A stretch of 64,000 nt of DNA from Leptospira harrisiae. Its GTDB lineage: Bacteria > Spirochaetota > Leptospiria > Leptospirales > Leptospiraceae. The notes below the pieces were generated by a model, which was not told the DNA's origin, did no database searches, and saw only the letters and a list, made by a program, of their open reading frames with translations. Every line of letters starts with the position of its first letter. Position 1 is the stretch's first letter. The position numbers and the translations under genes are program-made. Shown piece after piece: positions 26,267 to 35,058 of this stretch. Where the stretch lies: assembly GCF_002811945.1 (NCBI RefSeq), contig NZ_NPDX01000006.1:62001-126000 (forward strand), in the 5' to 3' direction.

Positions 26267-27763
26267 ATGTTATTTAACTCTTTTGAATTTTTAGTTTTCT
26301 TTTTTGTAACGATCATCGTAGGAAACATTTTAAAGAACCGATGGCAAAAACTCTTTTTTTTACTCACCAGTTATTACTTCTATATGGCTTGGCAACCATC
26401 CTCTATTTCCTGTACAGGAATGGCAACGGAAGGATTTAAATTTTATACCGATAGACTCTATTGTGATTTTAAAATTAATCCTTATGTATTTATCTTAATT
26501 TTTTCAACCATCATAGACTACTTTGCAGCACGATTGATTGAGGAAAAACAGGACGGTGACAGTGCAAGAGGCTGGTTACTTGTATTATCACTTGTTGTAA
26601 ACCTTGGAACACTTGGATTTTTTAAATACACGGATTTTCTACTCGGCGTTATCAATGACATCCACCTTTTGGGTGCTTATCAATTTCCAAAACAAAACAT
26701 TATCCTTCCTGTAGGAATTTCATTTTATACATTCCAATCAATGAGTTATACCATTGACGTATACAATCGCAAAATAGAGGCACGGAAATCATTTCTCGAC
26801 TTTGCGTTATATGTTGCTTTTTTTCCACAACTAGTAGCAGGACCTATTGTTCGAGCAGAGACTTTTTTCCGAGACTTAGACTTTCGTCTTGGAGTATATA
26901 AAGAAAATATTGATACTGCATTCGCTTTAATATTGATCGGATTCACAAGAAAGATCGTGTTCGCAGACAATCTCGCACGTGTGGTAGATTCTACATTTGC
27001 AAATTATCAAAATTTAAACTCTATTGAAATTTGGACGGGTGCATTGGCATTTGGATGGCAAATCTATTTCGACTTTGCTGGTTATACAGACATTGCAATT
27101 GGTGTCGCAAGATTGTTTGGGTTCCAATTCAATCCAAATTTTAACTTTCCAATGTCTTGCCGAAACATTGCTGACCATTGGTCAAGGTGGCATATTTCTT
27201 TTTCCACTTGGATTAGAGATTACATCTATATTCCATTAGGAGGCTCGAGAGTAAGTATAATCATGTATATACGTAATATTATGATCACATGGTTGTTCGC
27301 TGGCTTATGGCATGGTGCAGCTTACCATTATTTAGGTTGGGGAATTTGGCAAGGAACGATGTTGCTTTCCCATAAATTTTATGGGGATACTAAGGTAGCA
27401 AAATTTTTAAACGGCAAAGGTGGAAGAGTTTATGATCTTTTTGCTCGTGTTTTTACAATGTTTTGTTTGGCATTTGGTTTTATAATGTTTCGTGCAGAAA
27501 CTATGGAAAAAGCTATTCCAATGATGAAGGCGCTTGTTTTTTTGAATGATTCTGTTGCCCCACTTACTCGTTGGACAAATTATCGGTTTGGAATTTTGTT
27601 GGTGATTTGTTTTACTGCAAGTTATGTTTTTTCGAAACGACAAATCCCAACACTACTCACTGGAAGTTGGCTAAAGTATACAACCTTCGTAATTGTTAAT
27701 GTCTTACTATTATTACTTTTTGGAGTCACTGAAAGTCAGAACTTTCTCTACTTTCAATTTTAA
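26267..27763 (+). CDS. MBOAT-family membrane O-acyltransferase (AlgI-like)
   Basis: This is a 498-residue polytopic protein. LPVGISFYTFQSMSYTIDVY, FPQLVAGPIVRAETFF, CRNIADHWSRWHISFSTWIR then DYIYIPLGGSR, and WLFAGLWHGAAYHYLGWG are the conserved AlgI/DltB-type blocks; the histidine in LWHGA is the catalytic residue. It moves acyl groups across the membrane onto an extracellular polymer or lipid. A short insertion with two cysteines (ISCTGMATEGFKFYTDRLYC) near residue 45 is unusual. The SGNH-like partner follows after 2 bp. A second MBOAT gene lies at 48424-49902 on the other strand. Confidence 0.95.
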   Translation: MLFNSFEFLVFFFVTIIVGNILKNRWQKLFFLLTSYYFYMAWQPSSISCTGMATEGFKFYTDRLYCDFKINPYVFILIFSTIIDYFAARLIEEKQDGDSARGWLLVLSLVVNLGTLGFFKYTDFLLGVINDIHLLGAYQFPKQNIILPVGISFYTFQSMSYTIDVYNRKIEARKSFLDFALYVAFFPQLVAGPIVRAETFFRDLDFRLGVYKENIDTAFALILIGFTRKIVFADNLARVVDSTFANYQNLNSIEIWTGALAFGWQIYFDFAGYTDIAIGVARLFGFQFNPNFNFPMSCRNIADHWSRWHISFSTWIRDYIYIPLGGSRVSIIMYIRNIMITWLFAGLWHGAAYHYLGWGIWQGTMLLSHKFYGDTKVAKFLNGKGGRVYDLFARVFTMFCLAFGFIMFRAETMEKAIPMMKALVFLNDSVAPLTRWTNYRFGILLVICFTASYVFSKRQIPTLLTGSWLKYTTFVIVNVLLLLLFGVTESQNFLYFQF

Positions 27764-27765
27764 TT

Positions 27766-28911
27766 ATGAACTTACTAAAAGAAACTATCTCTTTCTTTAC
27801 TGATAAAAAAATTCTTTTATCCATATTTATTTTATTCGTATTGGAATGTATTCTTCAGGTTGGCTTTTATAAGCCATTTTTAAAGAAAAATTCCTATGCT
27901 TCTAATATCAATCGTGTGACAGAACATGTTGTTTCCAAACGTGATGTGTTGGACCCGGATATACTCATTGTGGGAACCTCTGTTGCTTTCGAAGGAATCA
28001 GCATTCGGATATTAAATGAAGAACTTCAAAAAGCCGGATGGAAAACTCAATCCATAGCAGTTCGAGGGTCGGAGTTGGTTGTCCAACACCGAATTCTGGA
28101 AGAATACTTAGATAAATTTCCCAACGTGAAAATCATCCTTCACGTAATGGAACCAGGAATGCCTTGGGTTGACAGAAAATACATTGTAGATCCCACAATG
28201 ACAATGTTATCCGAACTCGGAAATTTTAAAGCTATCCCGACGGTCCTCAATTTTGAATACGACCTAACCTTTTCGAATTATTTGTTTCTTATTTTTAAAT
28301 CTGTGGCCTATCGCAAAGATCTATCAGATTTGGTGATTAACTTCAATGAAAGATTAAAGGCAATAGCAAGAAGAAATAAGAACCCAAACCTAAATGCCTG
28401 GGATTATGAAAACGACCATCCTGAATCCATCGACGAATACCAATTAAAAAGTGTGGATGATTGTTTGAATCGACTAGCTCTCCACCTACCTCTTGAAATT
28501 CCCAAAGCATCAAACCCTGACCATAGGCGTATGTTGTTTGAAACTTGTGGTATTGCCAGTGTGGTTCCGCAAGACTCAAATGAAACGGAAGATACAAAAC
28601 GATACTTTAGAAGATTGAAAAAAATGTATGACTATATTGCTGATCGTAACATTCATATCATCAATGTTTTTGCTCCATATTCTGATGTAATTAGAAAAGT
28701 AAACAATGAAGGTAGGATGAAAGTTTGGCAAGATGGCCTGTCTGAAGCATTGGCGCCTCACCAATCATTAGATGAAATGGACCTACAGGATTCTCTTGGC
28801 GAAAAAAATGGAAAGTATTGTTTTGATTTGATTCACTTAAATGAAGCCGGCATGAAAGAGTTCACAAGAATTCTAGCTAAAGAATTGGAGAAAAAAATTG
28901 GAAAACGATGA
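27766..28911 (+). CDS. SGNH-hydrolase-like acyltransfer partner protein (AlgJ/DltD-type role)
   Basis: This is a 381-residue protein with one N-terminal membrane anchor (ILLSIFILFVLECILQVGFY). DPDILIVGTSVAFEGISIRI is the GxS block of SGNH esterases with serine in GTS, and CFDLIHLNEAGMKEF at the end supplies the D-x-x-H pair. This matches extracytoplasmic partners of MBOAT proteins, which receive the acyl group and transfer it to the final acceptor. It begins 2 bp after the MBOAT stop and overlaps the MazG-like start by 14 bp. Confidence 0.8.
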   Translation: MNLLKETISFFTDKKILLSIFILFVLECILQVGFYKPFLKKNSYASNINRVTEHVVSKRDVLDPDILIVGTSVAFEGISIRILNEELQKAGWKTQSIAVRGSELVVQHRILEEYLDKFPNVKIILHVMEPGMPWVDRKYIVDPTMTMLSELGNFKAIPTVLNFEYDLTFSNYLFLIFKSVAYRKDLSDLVINFNERLKAIARRNKNPNLNAWDYENDHPESIDEYQLKSVDDCLNRLALHLPLEIPKASNPDHRRMLFETCGIASVVPQDSNETEDTKRYFRRLKKMYDYIADRNIHIINVFAPYSDVIRKVNNEGRMKVWQDGLSEALAPHQSLDEMDLQDSLGEKNGKYCFDLIHLNEAGMKEFTRILAKELEKKIGKR

Positions 28912-29236
28912 AGTTACCTTAAATCAATTACAATCGGAAGTAAACGATTGGATTCAGACAATTGGAGTAAGATACTTTTCAGAACTAACCAATTTAGCAA
29001 TTCTTGTGGAGGAAGTGGGAGAACTTTCAAGACTTATGGCAAGAAAGTATGGAGACCAATCTTTTAAATTCGGCGAATCTGCAGAGAATATTCCAAACGA
29101 AATTGGTGATATCCTATTTGTCCTCACTTGTTTAGCAAACCAAATGGGAATTTCTCTTCAGGATGCCATCCAAACAACAATTCAAAAAAATACAAAACGC
29201 GATTTGAATCGTCATAAAAACAATCCAAAACTCTAA
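28898..29236 (+). CDS. MazG-like nucleotide pyrophosphohydrolase
   Basis: This 112-residue protein begins at a TTG with GGAG 8 nt upstream, inside the end of the preceding gene. AILVEEVGELSRLMARKYGD has the EExxE metal-binding motif, and PNEIGDILFVLTCLANQMG the second ExxD motif, of all-alpha NTP pyrophosphatases (MazG/iMazG). It probably hydrolyses non-canonical or surplus nucleotides to the monophosphate. Its place at the end of a glycan operon may be coincidental. Its 3' end overlaps the opposing gene by 4 bp. Confidence 0.9.
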   Translation: MENDEVTLNQLQSEVNDWIQTIGVRYFSELTNLAILVEEVGELSRLMARKYGDQSFKFGESAENIPNEIGDILFVLTCLANQMGISLQDAIQTTIQKNTKRDLNRHKNNPKL

Positions 29237-29949
29237 CCATTCGATTCAACTAAAATTCCTGCCTCTCTCCGAATGGCATTCCAATAAGCTGCTAAATGTG
29301 CAGGGTGTGAATTCATATCGGAAATACAATAATCAAATTTTGTTCGAAAAGTTGAATTTGTTTCTAGAACTGATTCGTATTCTGAATACTCAGAATACAT
29401 TTTTCGAAAGAATTGTTTTTGGCCCTCAAAATCATAATCTTCTCGAAAAAACATAAAAGCATGCGCAAGATCATGTAACAAATGTTCAAATGCATCTCTT
29501 TTCCCTTCCACCAAAGTGCCGTTTAGTGCATCTTCCCAACTAATCGTTGAATAACGGTATCCCTGACTTTGGGATTCCAACATTTCTAATGAACTTGGAT
29601 TATAATCGATCAAACGAATGTCCCATTCGCCTATATGCCACTTCCAGAGTGCAAATCGTACGGTGTCAGGCATTCCATAAAATCGCACAATTTCCAAAAA
29701 TTCTCTGGATTCATTTCGGTTTGGCAATGGTTTGCCCATCCTTAAAAATGGATGTCGTTTGACTCTTCTTTCCAAATACAACAAAACCAGTTGAAAGCTG
29801 AGTAAACTATCGGAGATACGACCAGATTCCCAATCTGCTTTTAGAGAAAATAAATTTGGGCCAATCAACTCCGCTTCTTTTTTTAACTCAAGTTCAGAAA
29901 TACAAATTTTTTTAAAGGAGCCATAGATGCGGCCGTTTTCATGTGGCAT
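29233..29949 (-). CDS. Unknown protein with an HDLAHA motif, last gene of the caspase-kelch operon
   Basis: This is a 238-residue soluble protein without a signal peptide. RDAFEHLLHDLAHAFMFFRE carries a HDxxH motif that could bind a metal, and YDFEGQKQFFRKMYSEYSEY is followed by CISDMNSHPAHLAAYWNAIR, adding two more histidines. The fold is probably helical and I do not recognise a family. It starts 7 bp after the third kelch gene, on the same strand, so it is probably cotranscribed with the methyl-accepting protein, caspase and kelch genes. No ribosome-binding site is visible before its ATG. Confidence 0.7.
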   Translation of the reverse strand: MPHENGRIYGSFKKICISELELKKEAELIGPNLFSLKADWESGRISDSLLSFQLVLLYLERRVKRHPFLRMGKPLPNRNESREFLEIVRFYGMPDTVRFALWKWHIGEWDIRLIDYNPSSLEMLESQSQGYRYSTISWEDALNGTLVEGKRDAFEHLLHDLAHAFMFFREDYDFEGQKQFFRKMYSEYSEYESVLETNSTFRTKFDYCISDMNSHPAHLAAYWNAIRREAGILVESNG

Positions 29950-29956
29950 AAAGAAT

Positions 29957-31711
29957 TTAATTTGAAAGACCGTAATAATCCGTTCCTAAATTAGCGACTC
30001 CTCCCGTTTCGCCTCCGAGAAACAATAAAGTTCCGTCAGAGAATTTGATACCACTATGTTTTGATACACTATATCTAGCCATTCCCATATCGAAAAAATT
30101 ATTACTCTTTGCATAATCAAGTTTTTCTATAACTCGACTTGGTTCACTTGTGGTATATCGATAGGCACCACCATAAAACAGAATCCCACCATCCGGCAAT
30201 TCTGATGCGACACTCCATTCTCTGCGAAATTTGGAATTTGCTATTGTAAAAATTTGGTTTCGTGAATAATCGTATAACATAGTGGAGTTGTTTAAATTTG
30301 ATAACTGTGCTCCATAAATCAGGACATTCCCATCTGCTAATTTCATACACTTCAGAGCGCCCACAGGAACTGGCAAAGTTGGTCCCCAAGAGAAGGTTTG
30401 TGTATTTGGATCAAAAAATTCCGTTGTGTCCTTAGGTGCAAAAATTCCATCAGTACCACCAATTATAAAAACCCTTCCATCATCCAGAAGGACAGAACAA
30501 GAAAAGGATCTGGAAGTCATCATTCGATTGGAAACTTCCGTAAAAGTCCCTGTAGTAGGATCATATACCTCTGCTGTATTCAAAGAAGTATAATAAGTGG
30601 GTGTGACCGGCGCAAAGTCTCTAATCCCGCCCAAAATGAGTATTTTTCCATCCTGAAGTTTAACGATATTGTGTAAATGTCTAGGTCCATTCATATTTCC
30701 AGTAGGAGTGAAAGTTGCTGTATCCGTATCAAATAGATAACTGGAAGTAAGGGCGTAAGCATTTGCTGATTGAATTCCTCCAGTAATAAGAAGATTTTTT
30801 CCATCTAACATCACTCCACGTTCGCCACGTGCAATTGGTGGCAAATTTGGATTTGTTAGTATAAAATCAGAAGCACCTTTCCGAAGAATCTCAGCTGTCG
30901 AAGATGATCCGTAGATGGCGATCACATCGCCATTTGTATTTTGAAATGCCTCAAATTCAATCCTGCTAAAATGTAAATTAGGGCCCGGAACAAGTCCAAT
31001 AAACTGAATCGTTAAACTATTAGATACTATATTGGATGCATTATCCTTTGAATTTAAAAACTGAAATGTAAGTGAACCTGGGTTATTCGAAGAAAAATTA
31101 GTTTCAAAATACACTCTGTAGGTAGTTTCATTGACTTTTTGAACGGATCTAAGGACAACCGAAGATGCAAGTGGGCCGCTTAATATTGGAGGACCAAAAT
31201 TTTCTAGTGGTTCCGAACTCACAAAGTCCCAATATCTAGGCGAAAAAAAAGTATAATCGGTGATAGGAATATAACCAACAAGAGAGACAGTAGGAATTTT
31301 AGTATCAATGATAATAGAAAGTTTATCATTCTCCAAAGTTTCACCAGAGTTGGAAACAACTCCTGAAAGTTTCAAGTCATACTGACCGTCATCAGTCAGT
31401 GGATCAAACTTCACAAAAAGACGATCCCTATCAAGTTTAGTAAAACTTATATTTGAAAAAACACTTTGGTTCGCTTCTGCAAGATAGCTTGTATCTAAAT
31501 TAGCAAGTTCTCGATTGCATTGTAAGATAACCTGATCAACACTTCCTAGAGCTTTGGTATTGGTATTATCGGAACAACTAAAAGGTGTTGTATATAAAAA
31601 GGCACCTAGAAGTAAACTTCCCGTAGATTTCGGATCAAAAATATTCCTATACTCTGCCGGAAACATACAACCAACAGAAAAAAGAAACGAAAGATAAACT
31701 AATTTATTCAA
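29957..31711 (-). CDS. Kelch-repeat lipoprotein 3
   Basis: This is a 584-residue predicted lipoprotein from a TTG at 31711 with GGAGG 9 nt upstream. Its leader NKLVYLSFLFSVGCMFPAEY has a lipobox-like SVGC. After a FDPKSTGSLLLGAFL segment comes an immunoglobulin-like region (about residues 90-230), then seven kelch-type motifs such as DGKNLLITGGIQ, DGKILILGGIRD, DGRVFIIGGTDG and DGTLLFLGGETGG, enough for a seven-bladed propeller. It is likely surface-exposed or periplasmic and protein-binding. It overlaps the preceding kelch gene by 8 bp and is paralogous to the two genes upstream. Confidence 0.85.
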   Translation of the reverse strand: MNKLVYLSFLFSVGCMFPAEYRNIFDPKSTGSLLLGAFLYTTPFSCSDNTNTKALGSVDQVILQCNRELANLDTSYLAEANQSVFSNISFTKLDRDRLFVKFDPLTDDGQYDLKLSGVVSNSGETLENDKLSIIIDTKIPTVSLVGYIPITDYTFFSPRYWDFVSSEPLENFGPPILSGPLASSVVLRSVQKVNETTYRVYFETNFSSNNPGSLTFQFLNSKDNASNIVSNSLTIQFIGLVPGPNLHFSRIEFEAFQNTNGDVIAIYGSSSTAEILRKGASDFILTNPNLPPIARGERGVMLDGKNLLITGGIQSANAYALTSSYLFDTDTATFTPTGNMNGPRHLHNIVKLQDGKILILGGIRDFAPVTPTYYTSLNTAEVYDPTTGTFTEVSNRMMTSRSFSCSVLLDDGRVFIIGGTDGIFAPKDTTEFFDPNTQTFSWGPTLPVPVGALKCMKLADGNVLIYGAQLSNLNNSTMLYDYSRNQIFTIANSKFRREWSVASELPDGGILFYGGAYRYTTSEPSRVIEKLDYAKSNNFFDMGMARYSVSKHSGIKFSDGTLLFLGGETGGVANLGTDYYGLSN

Positions 31712-33557
31712 AACTGTATTCCTCCGTATTTCCAAGAATATCACCAATCCGACCACCAAGAATCATTCCACCACCAGCTGATGAATAACGAATCTCACAA
31801 CCTTCCCAACGAGCATTCAAAGAACGACTAGTCATATAAAATCGATTAATCGATTCAGACCAAGACTCCGTATCATGAATAGAATCGAATGTAGAACCAT
31901 TTACTGTACGGTATTCCAAACCACCTGCAATGATGAGTTGGTCTTTTCCATATGGAAAAACAAACGAGGATCCCCACTCCCTTCCAAACAAAAGATTTTT
32001 ATGATCTCGAATTGTATCCGTAAATGGGTTATAAATTTGAGCACGGAGGACTGGTTGGCTTGTATCAAATCTTGAATTGATTCCACCAAGAACCAATATC
32101 TCTCCATTTGTTAATCCATGCGCAAAATGATTAAAACGTTTGTATAATTTTACAGATGAGTTTGTTAAAGTTTTCGAATTGATGTCGTATAAAGCGATGG
32201 AATCCAATGCATACGCATTAAAATCATTTGGCATTGGCCCAGTCACATCGGAACGTTCACCACCAAAAATCACTACCTTACCAGAAGCATGTGACAAAAC
32301 TTGGGCTTGTTTACCACGAGAATCTGATAAGTTACCTATAGCCTCAACAGTCATTGTGGCTGGATTGTTCGTGATGTGAACCAATTCCACCATTGCAACA
32401 GATTGGAATGGTTTAAACGGACTAAGCCCTCCTACAACCAAAACATCTCCATTGGGAAGGACCGTCATTTTATGTAACTGGCGAGGAGTTGTTAACGACG
32501 GGCCTTCTATCCAAACATTGGAGATAGGATCATAAATTTCTGTTGAAGATAAACTTCCGTTGGATGGATCTCCTACTTTTCCACCAAACCCACCTGATAC
32601 GAACAACCTACCATCTTGTAATTTTACAATATCGAATTCCTGCCTACGGTATACCATATCAGGGGCCGGTACAAATTGTTTAGCGACAGAATTATAAAAT
32701 TCAGCGTGACTGAGTGTACCATTACCATTGATCAAAACATCCTTTTTTGCTCTTCCACCCAAAACAAGTCGTCGTCCATCATCTAACTCAATTCCGACAC
32801 ATGACCTTCTAGCCACATTGAGATTGGGGCCACTTTTAAAAGCAAAGACATTGATAGGTACCATCACTGTCCCTTGAGAGTTGGCGGCCTTATCATTCAC
32901 TCCAATAAATGAAATGGTGAGTAAACCTCCATTAGAATTTGGATCCCCCGCAAACAACAAACGAATGTTACGTTCAGACACAATAACATCGGATACAACA
33001 AGGGTATTTTTTGCAGTCCCAGATAATGAAACTTGTGATAATTTTCCTTCCCATACTATCTCTTCATTCGATACGATATCCAAAAATCCTGATTGTAATT
33101 CAGATATATCGATTCCGTTTCCCGTCCGAAGTTCAAGAACCGGCGGCTGGGAATCAATTTCAAATTCGAAGTTTGCTGGATTCACGATAAGTGATTCATT
33201 CAAATAATAATCTTTTAAGTTAACACTAAACTTACCAGTAGTTATAGCTGGTTTCATTCGAACTTCATATAAATACCTACTACGAGGGATCACCTGGGAA
33301 ATTGGGTTCACACCTACTCCGGAAATTGGTAATCGTAATCCATCTGCCTTCGCAGTAAAATCATGATTCGTAGAAATATAAATGGTTCCACCGGGTTGTA
33401 CACGATTGGTTGAAAATTCCATATTAACCACAGGTTCTCCACCGAGTAAAAACAAACTCAAGTTTGCCGGTGAATTTGGATCAAATGCATTTTGGCCAGA
33501 AGTAAGTTGGCAAGAGATTAAAAATGAAAAAAAGAAAATAAACTTAATCTTTTCCAT
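31704..33557 (-). CDS. Kelch-repeat lipoprotein 2
   Basis: This is a 617-residue protein with leader MEKIKFIFFFSFLISCQL, a clear lipoprotein signal with LISC. FDPNSPANLSLFLLGGEP follows, the same post-lipobox element seen in its paralogues. Ig-like strands fill about residues 50-240, then seven kelch motifs (DDGRRLVLGGRA, DGRLFVSGGFGG, NGDVLVVGGLSPF, SGKVVIFGGERSD, NGEILVLGGINS, KDQLIIAGGLEY, GGGMILGGRIGD). The start at 33557 gives the lipoprotein signal and overlaps the end of kelch gene 1 by 14 bp. Function is unknown; beta-propellers usually bind proteins or glycans. Confidence 0.87.
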   Translation of the reverse strand: MEKIKFIFFFSFLISCQLTSGQNAFDPNSPANLSLFLLGGEPVVNMEFSTNRVQPGGTIYISTNHDFTAKADGLRLPISGVGVNPISQVIPRSRYLYEVRMKPAITTGKFSVNLKDYYLNESLIVNPANFEFEIDSQPPVLELRTGNGIDISELQSGFLDIVSNEEIVWEGKLSQVSLSGTAKNTLVVSDVIVSERNIRLLFAGDPNSNGGLLTISFIGVNDKAANSQGTVMVPINVFAFKSGPNLNVARRSCVGIELDDGRRLVLGGRAKKDVLINGNGTLSHAEFYNSVAKQFVPAPDMVYRRQEFDIVKLQDGRLFVSGGFGGKVGDPSNGSLSSTEIYDPISNVWIEGPSLTTPRQLHKMTVLPNGDVLVVGGLSPFKPFQSVAMVELVHITNNPATMTVEAIGNLSDSRGKQAQVLSHASGKVVIFGGERSDVTGPMPNDFNAYALDSIALYDINSKTLTNSSVKLYKRFNHFAHGLTNGEILVLGGINSRFDTSQPVLRAQIYNPFTDTIRDHKNLLFGREWGSSFVFPYGKDQLIIAGGLEYRTVNGSTFDSIHDTESWSESINRFYMTSRSLNARWEGCEIRYSSAGGGMILGGRIGDILGNTEEYSFE

Positions 33558-35058
33558 ACAACTCAACCCTTGTATCTGCCAAAGAAGAATCTCCAAAAAT
33601 AACGATTCCTCTGTTTGTTTGCACTGCTGTATGTTCCGAACGCGCATTCATCATTGTATCAACTACAAAGTTCTTCTTTTCCACATGATCATACAGTTCC
33701 AAAATCGCTGATTTATAATAAGTATCCACACCACCTGTATACAGAATTTGAGAATTCGAAAACAGGGTGATTGACCCTCCATTTTTCATTCTGCTAGTAA
33801 ATCCATTGGTTAAGCTAGTTGAACTAGTTTCGTTCCAAGACTCAATACTCCGAGAACCAACTCCACCACCCATTACACCGCCCAAAACCAATCGATCATT
33901 CCCTGGCACATTAATACTTGTTATATTGGATCTTGCCGTAGATAAAACTACTGGCAACGTGCTAAGAACTAAAGTCTTTAAATCTAAACTCCAAATTGAA
34001 TTAGAGTACACTGCAAATGGGTCGACCCGATCTTTACCGCCTGAAAACAAAATCCTCTCTTGATTCGAATCATATTCAGCAAACTGAAATATTGTATTCA
34101 TTGGAAGGTTAGCTGAAGTATTCAATATGGTTGTATTTCCACTTTGTATGGATACATATTCATGATCGTTAGCAATTGCTGTTTGGTCTGTACCAACTTG
34201 GAACTGACCACCGGAAACTAATAAATCACCATGATTTAAACATACCATGGAATGACCAAATCGCCGCTTCTGCATAGTAAACGGAAGTTCTTCAACTGTT
34301 TGGTTTGTGCTGTTGATTTTATAAATTTTGTTACTTAATTGCGTATTGGCAGTAGCAGGCCCAACAATGGTCTTCCCACCAGAAACATACACTGTCCCGT
34401 TTGGATCCATACAAATGGCCATTCCCATTAAACTTTGATTTAATGAAGGAAGGATCGTGGTTGTTCCCGATTCTGGATTCAAAATTTCAACAGTTGCAAC
34501 CGTAGTCCCGGAAATAGAAACTCCACCAACTAATAAAATTCTACCGTCAAACAAAGTTTGAGTGGCGATCTGGCCTTTTGCTTCTGAAATATTTCCAATA
34601 TAACGTGGATATGGGAATTTGAATTCTAATGTTTTCCCATTAAATACATACTCTGTCAGTGATTCTGGTCTTCGGATGGAAATGGTGATTGGATCTCTCC
34701 ACTCAGAGCGAGAAGAAACAGAAAACAATACACGTACTTTCGATTCGGATAAAGGAAAAACATCCCTTAAAACTAAATCGTCTTTATAATTTTCAGAAAC
34801 AAAAAAATGTTTTTTATTAAAATGAGATGAGACTGGTTTATTTAGATCTAAATCTAAAATCTCTGTTTTCACAAAAGATGGATAATCATTTGTTTGGTAT
34901 CTAGTTGTGATTTGAATTCCATCTTGAAATGCCAGAGTAGATAAAACTGCGACAGACCCGCCTGAAAGTGTGGTCGGGTCAAATAGATTTTGGGATTTGT
35001 TTTCTATCTTACATTGAAACAGTAATATGATGAAGATTATATTAAAAATGCATCGCAT
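33544..35058 (-). CDS. Kelch-repeat lipoprotein 1
   Basis: This is a 504-residue protein with leader MRCIFNIIFIILLFQCKI; FQC is the probable lipidation site. The NLFDPTTLSGG element follows. It has a shorter pre-propeller region than its two paralogues and seven kelch-like blades (DGRILLVGGVS, NGTVYVSGGKT, HGDLLVSGGQF, ERILFSGGKD, NDRLVLGGVM, NSQILYTGGVD, RGIVIFGDS). Its ATG lies inside the last codons of the caspase-like gene (17-bp overlap), so expression is coupled. It is probably an outer-membrane-anchored partner or substrate of the caspase-like protein; this is inferred from context only. Confidence 0.86.
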   Translation of the reverse strand: MRCIFNIIFIILLFQCKIENKSQNLFDPTTLSGGSVAVLSTLAFQDGIQITTRYQTNDYPSFVKTEILDLDLNKPVSSHFNKKHFFVSENYKDDLVLRDVFPLSESKVRVLFSVSSRSEWRDPITISIRRPESLTEYVFNGKTLEFKFPYPRYIGNISEAKGQIATQTLFDGRILLVGGVSISGTTVATVEILNPESGTTTILPSLNQSLMGMAICMDPNGTVYVSGGKTIVGPATANTQLSNKIYKINSTNQTVEELPFTMQKRRFGHSMVCLNHGDLLVSGGQFQVGTDQTAIANDHEYVSIQSGNTTILNTSANLPMNTIFQFAEYDSNQERILFSGGKDRVDPFAVYSNSIWSLDLKTLVLSTLPVVLSTARSNITSINVPGNDRLVLGGVMGGGVGSRSIESWNETSSTSLTNGFTSRMKNGGSITLFSNSQILYTGGVDTYYKSAILELYDHVEKKNFVVDTMMNARSEHTAVQTNRGIVIFGDSSLADTRVELYGKD

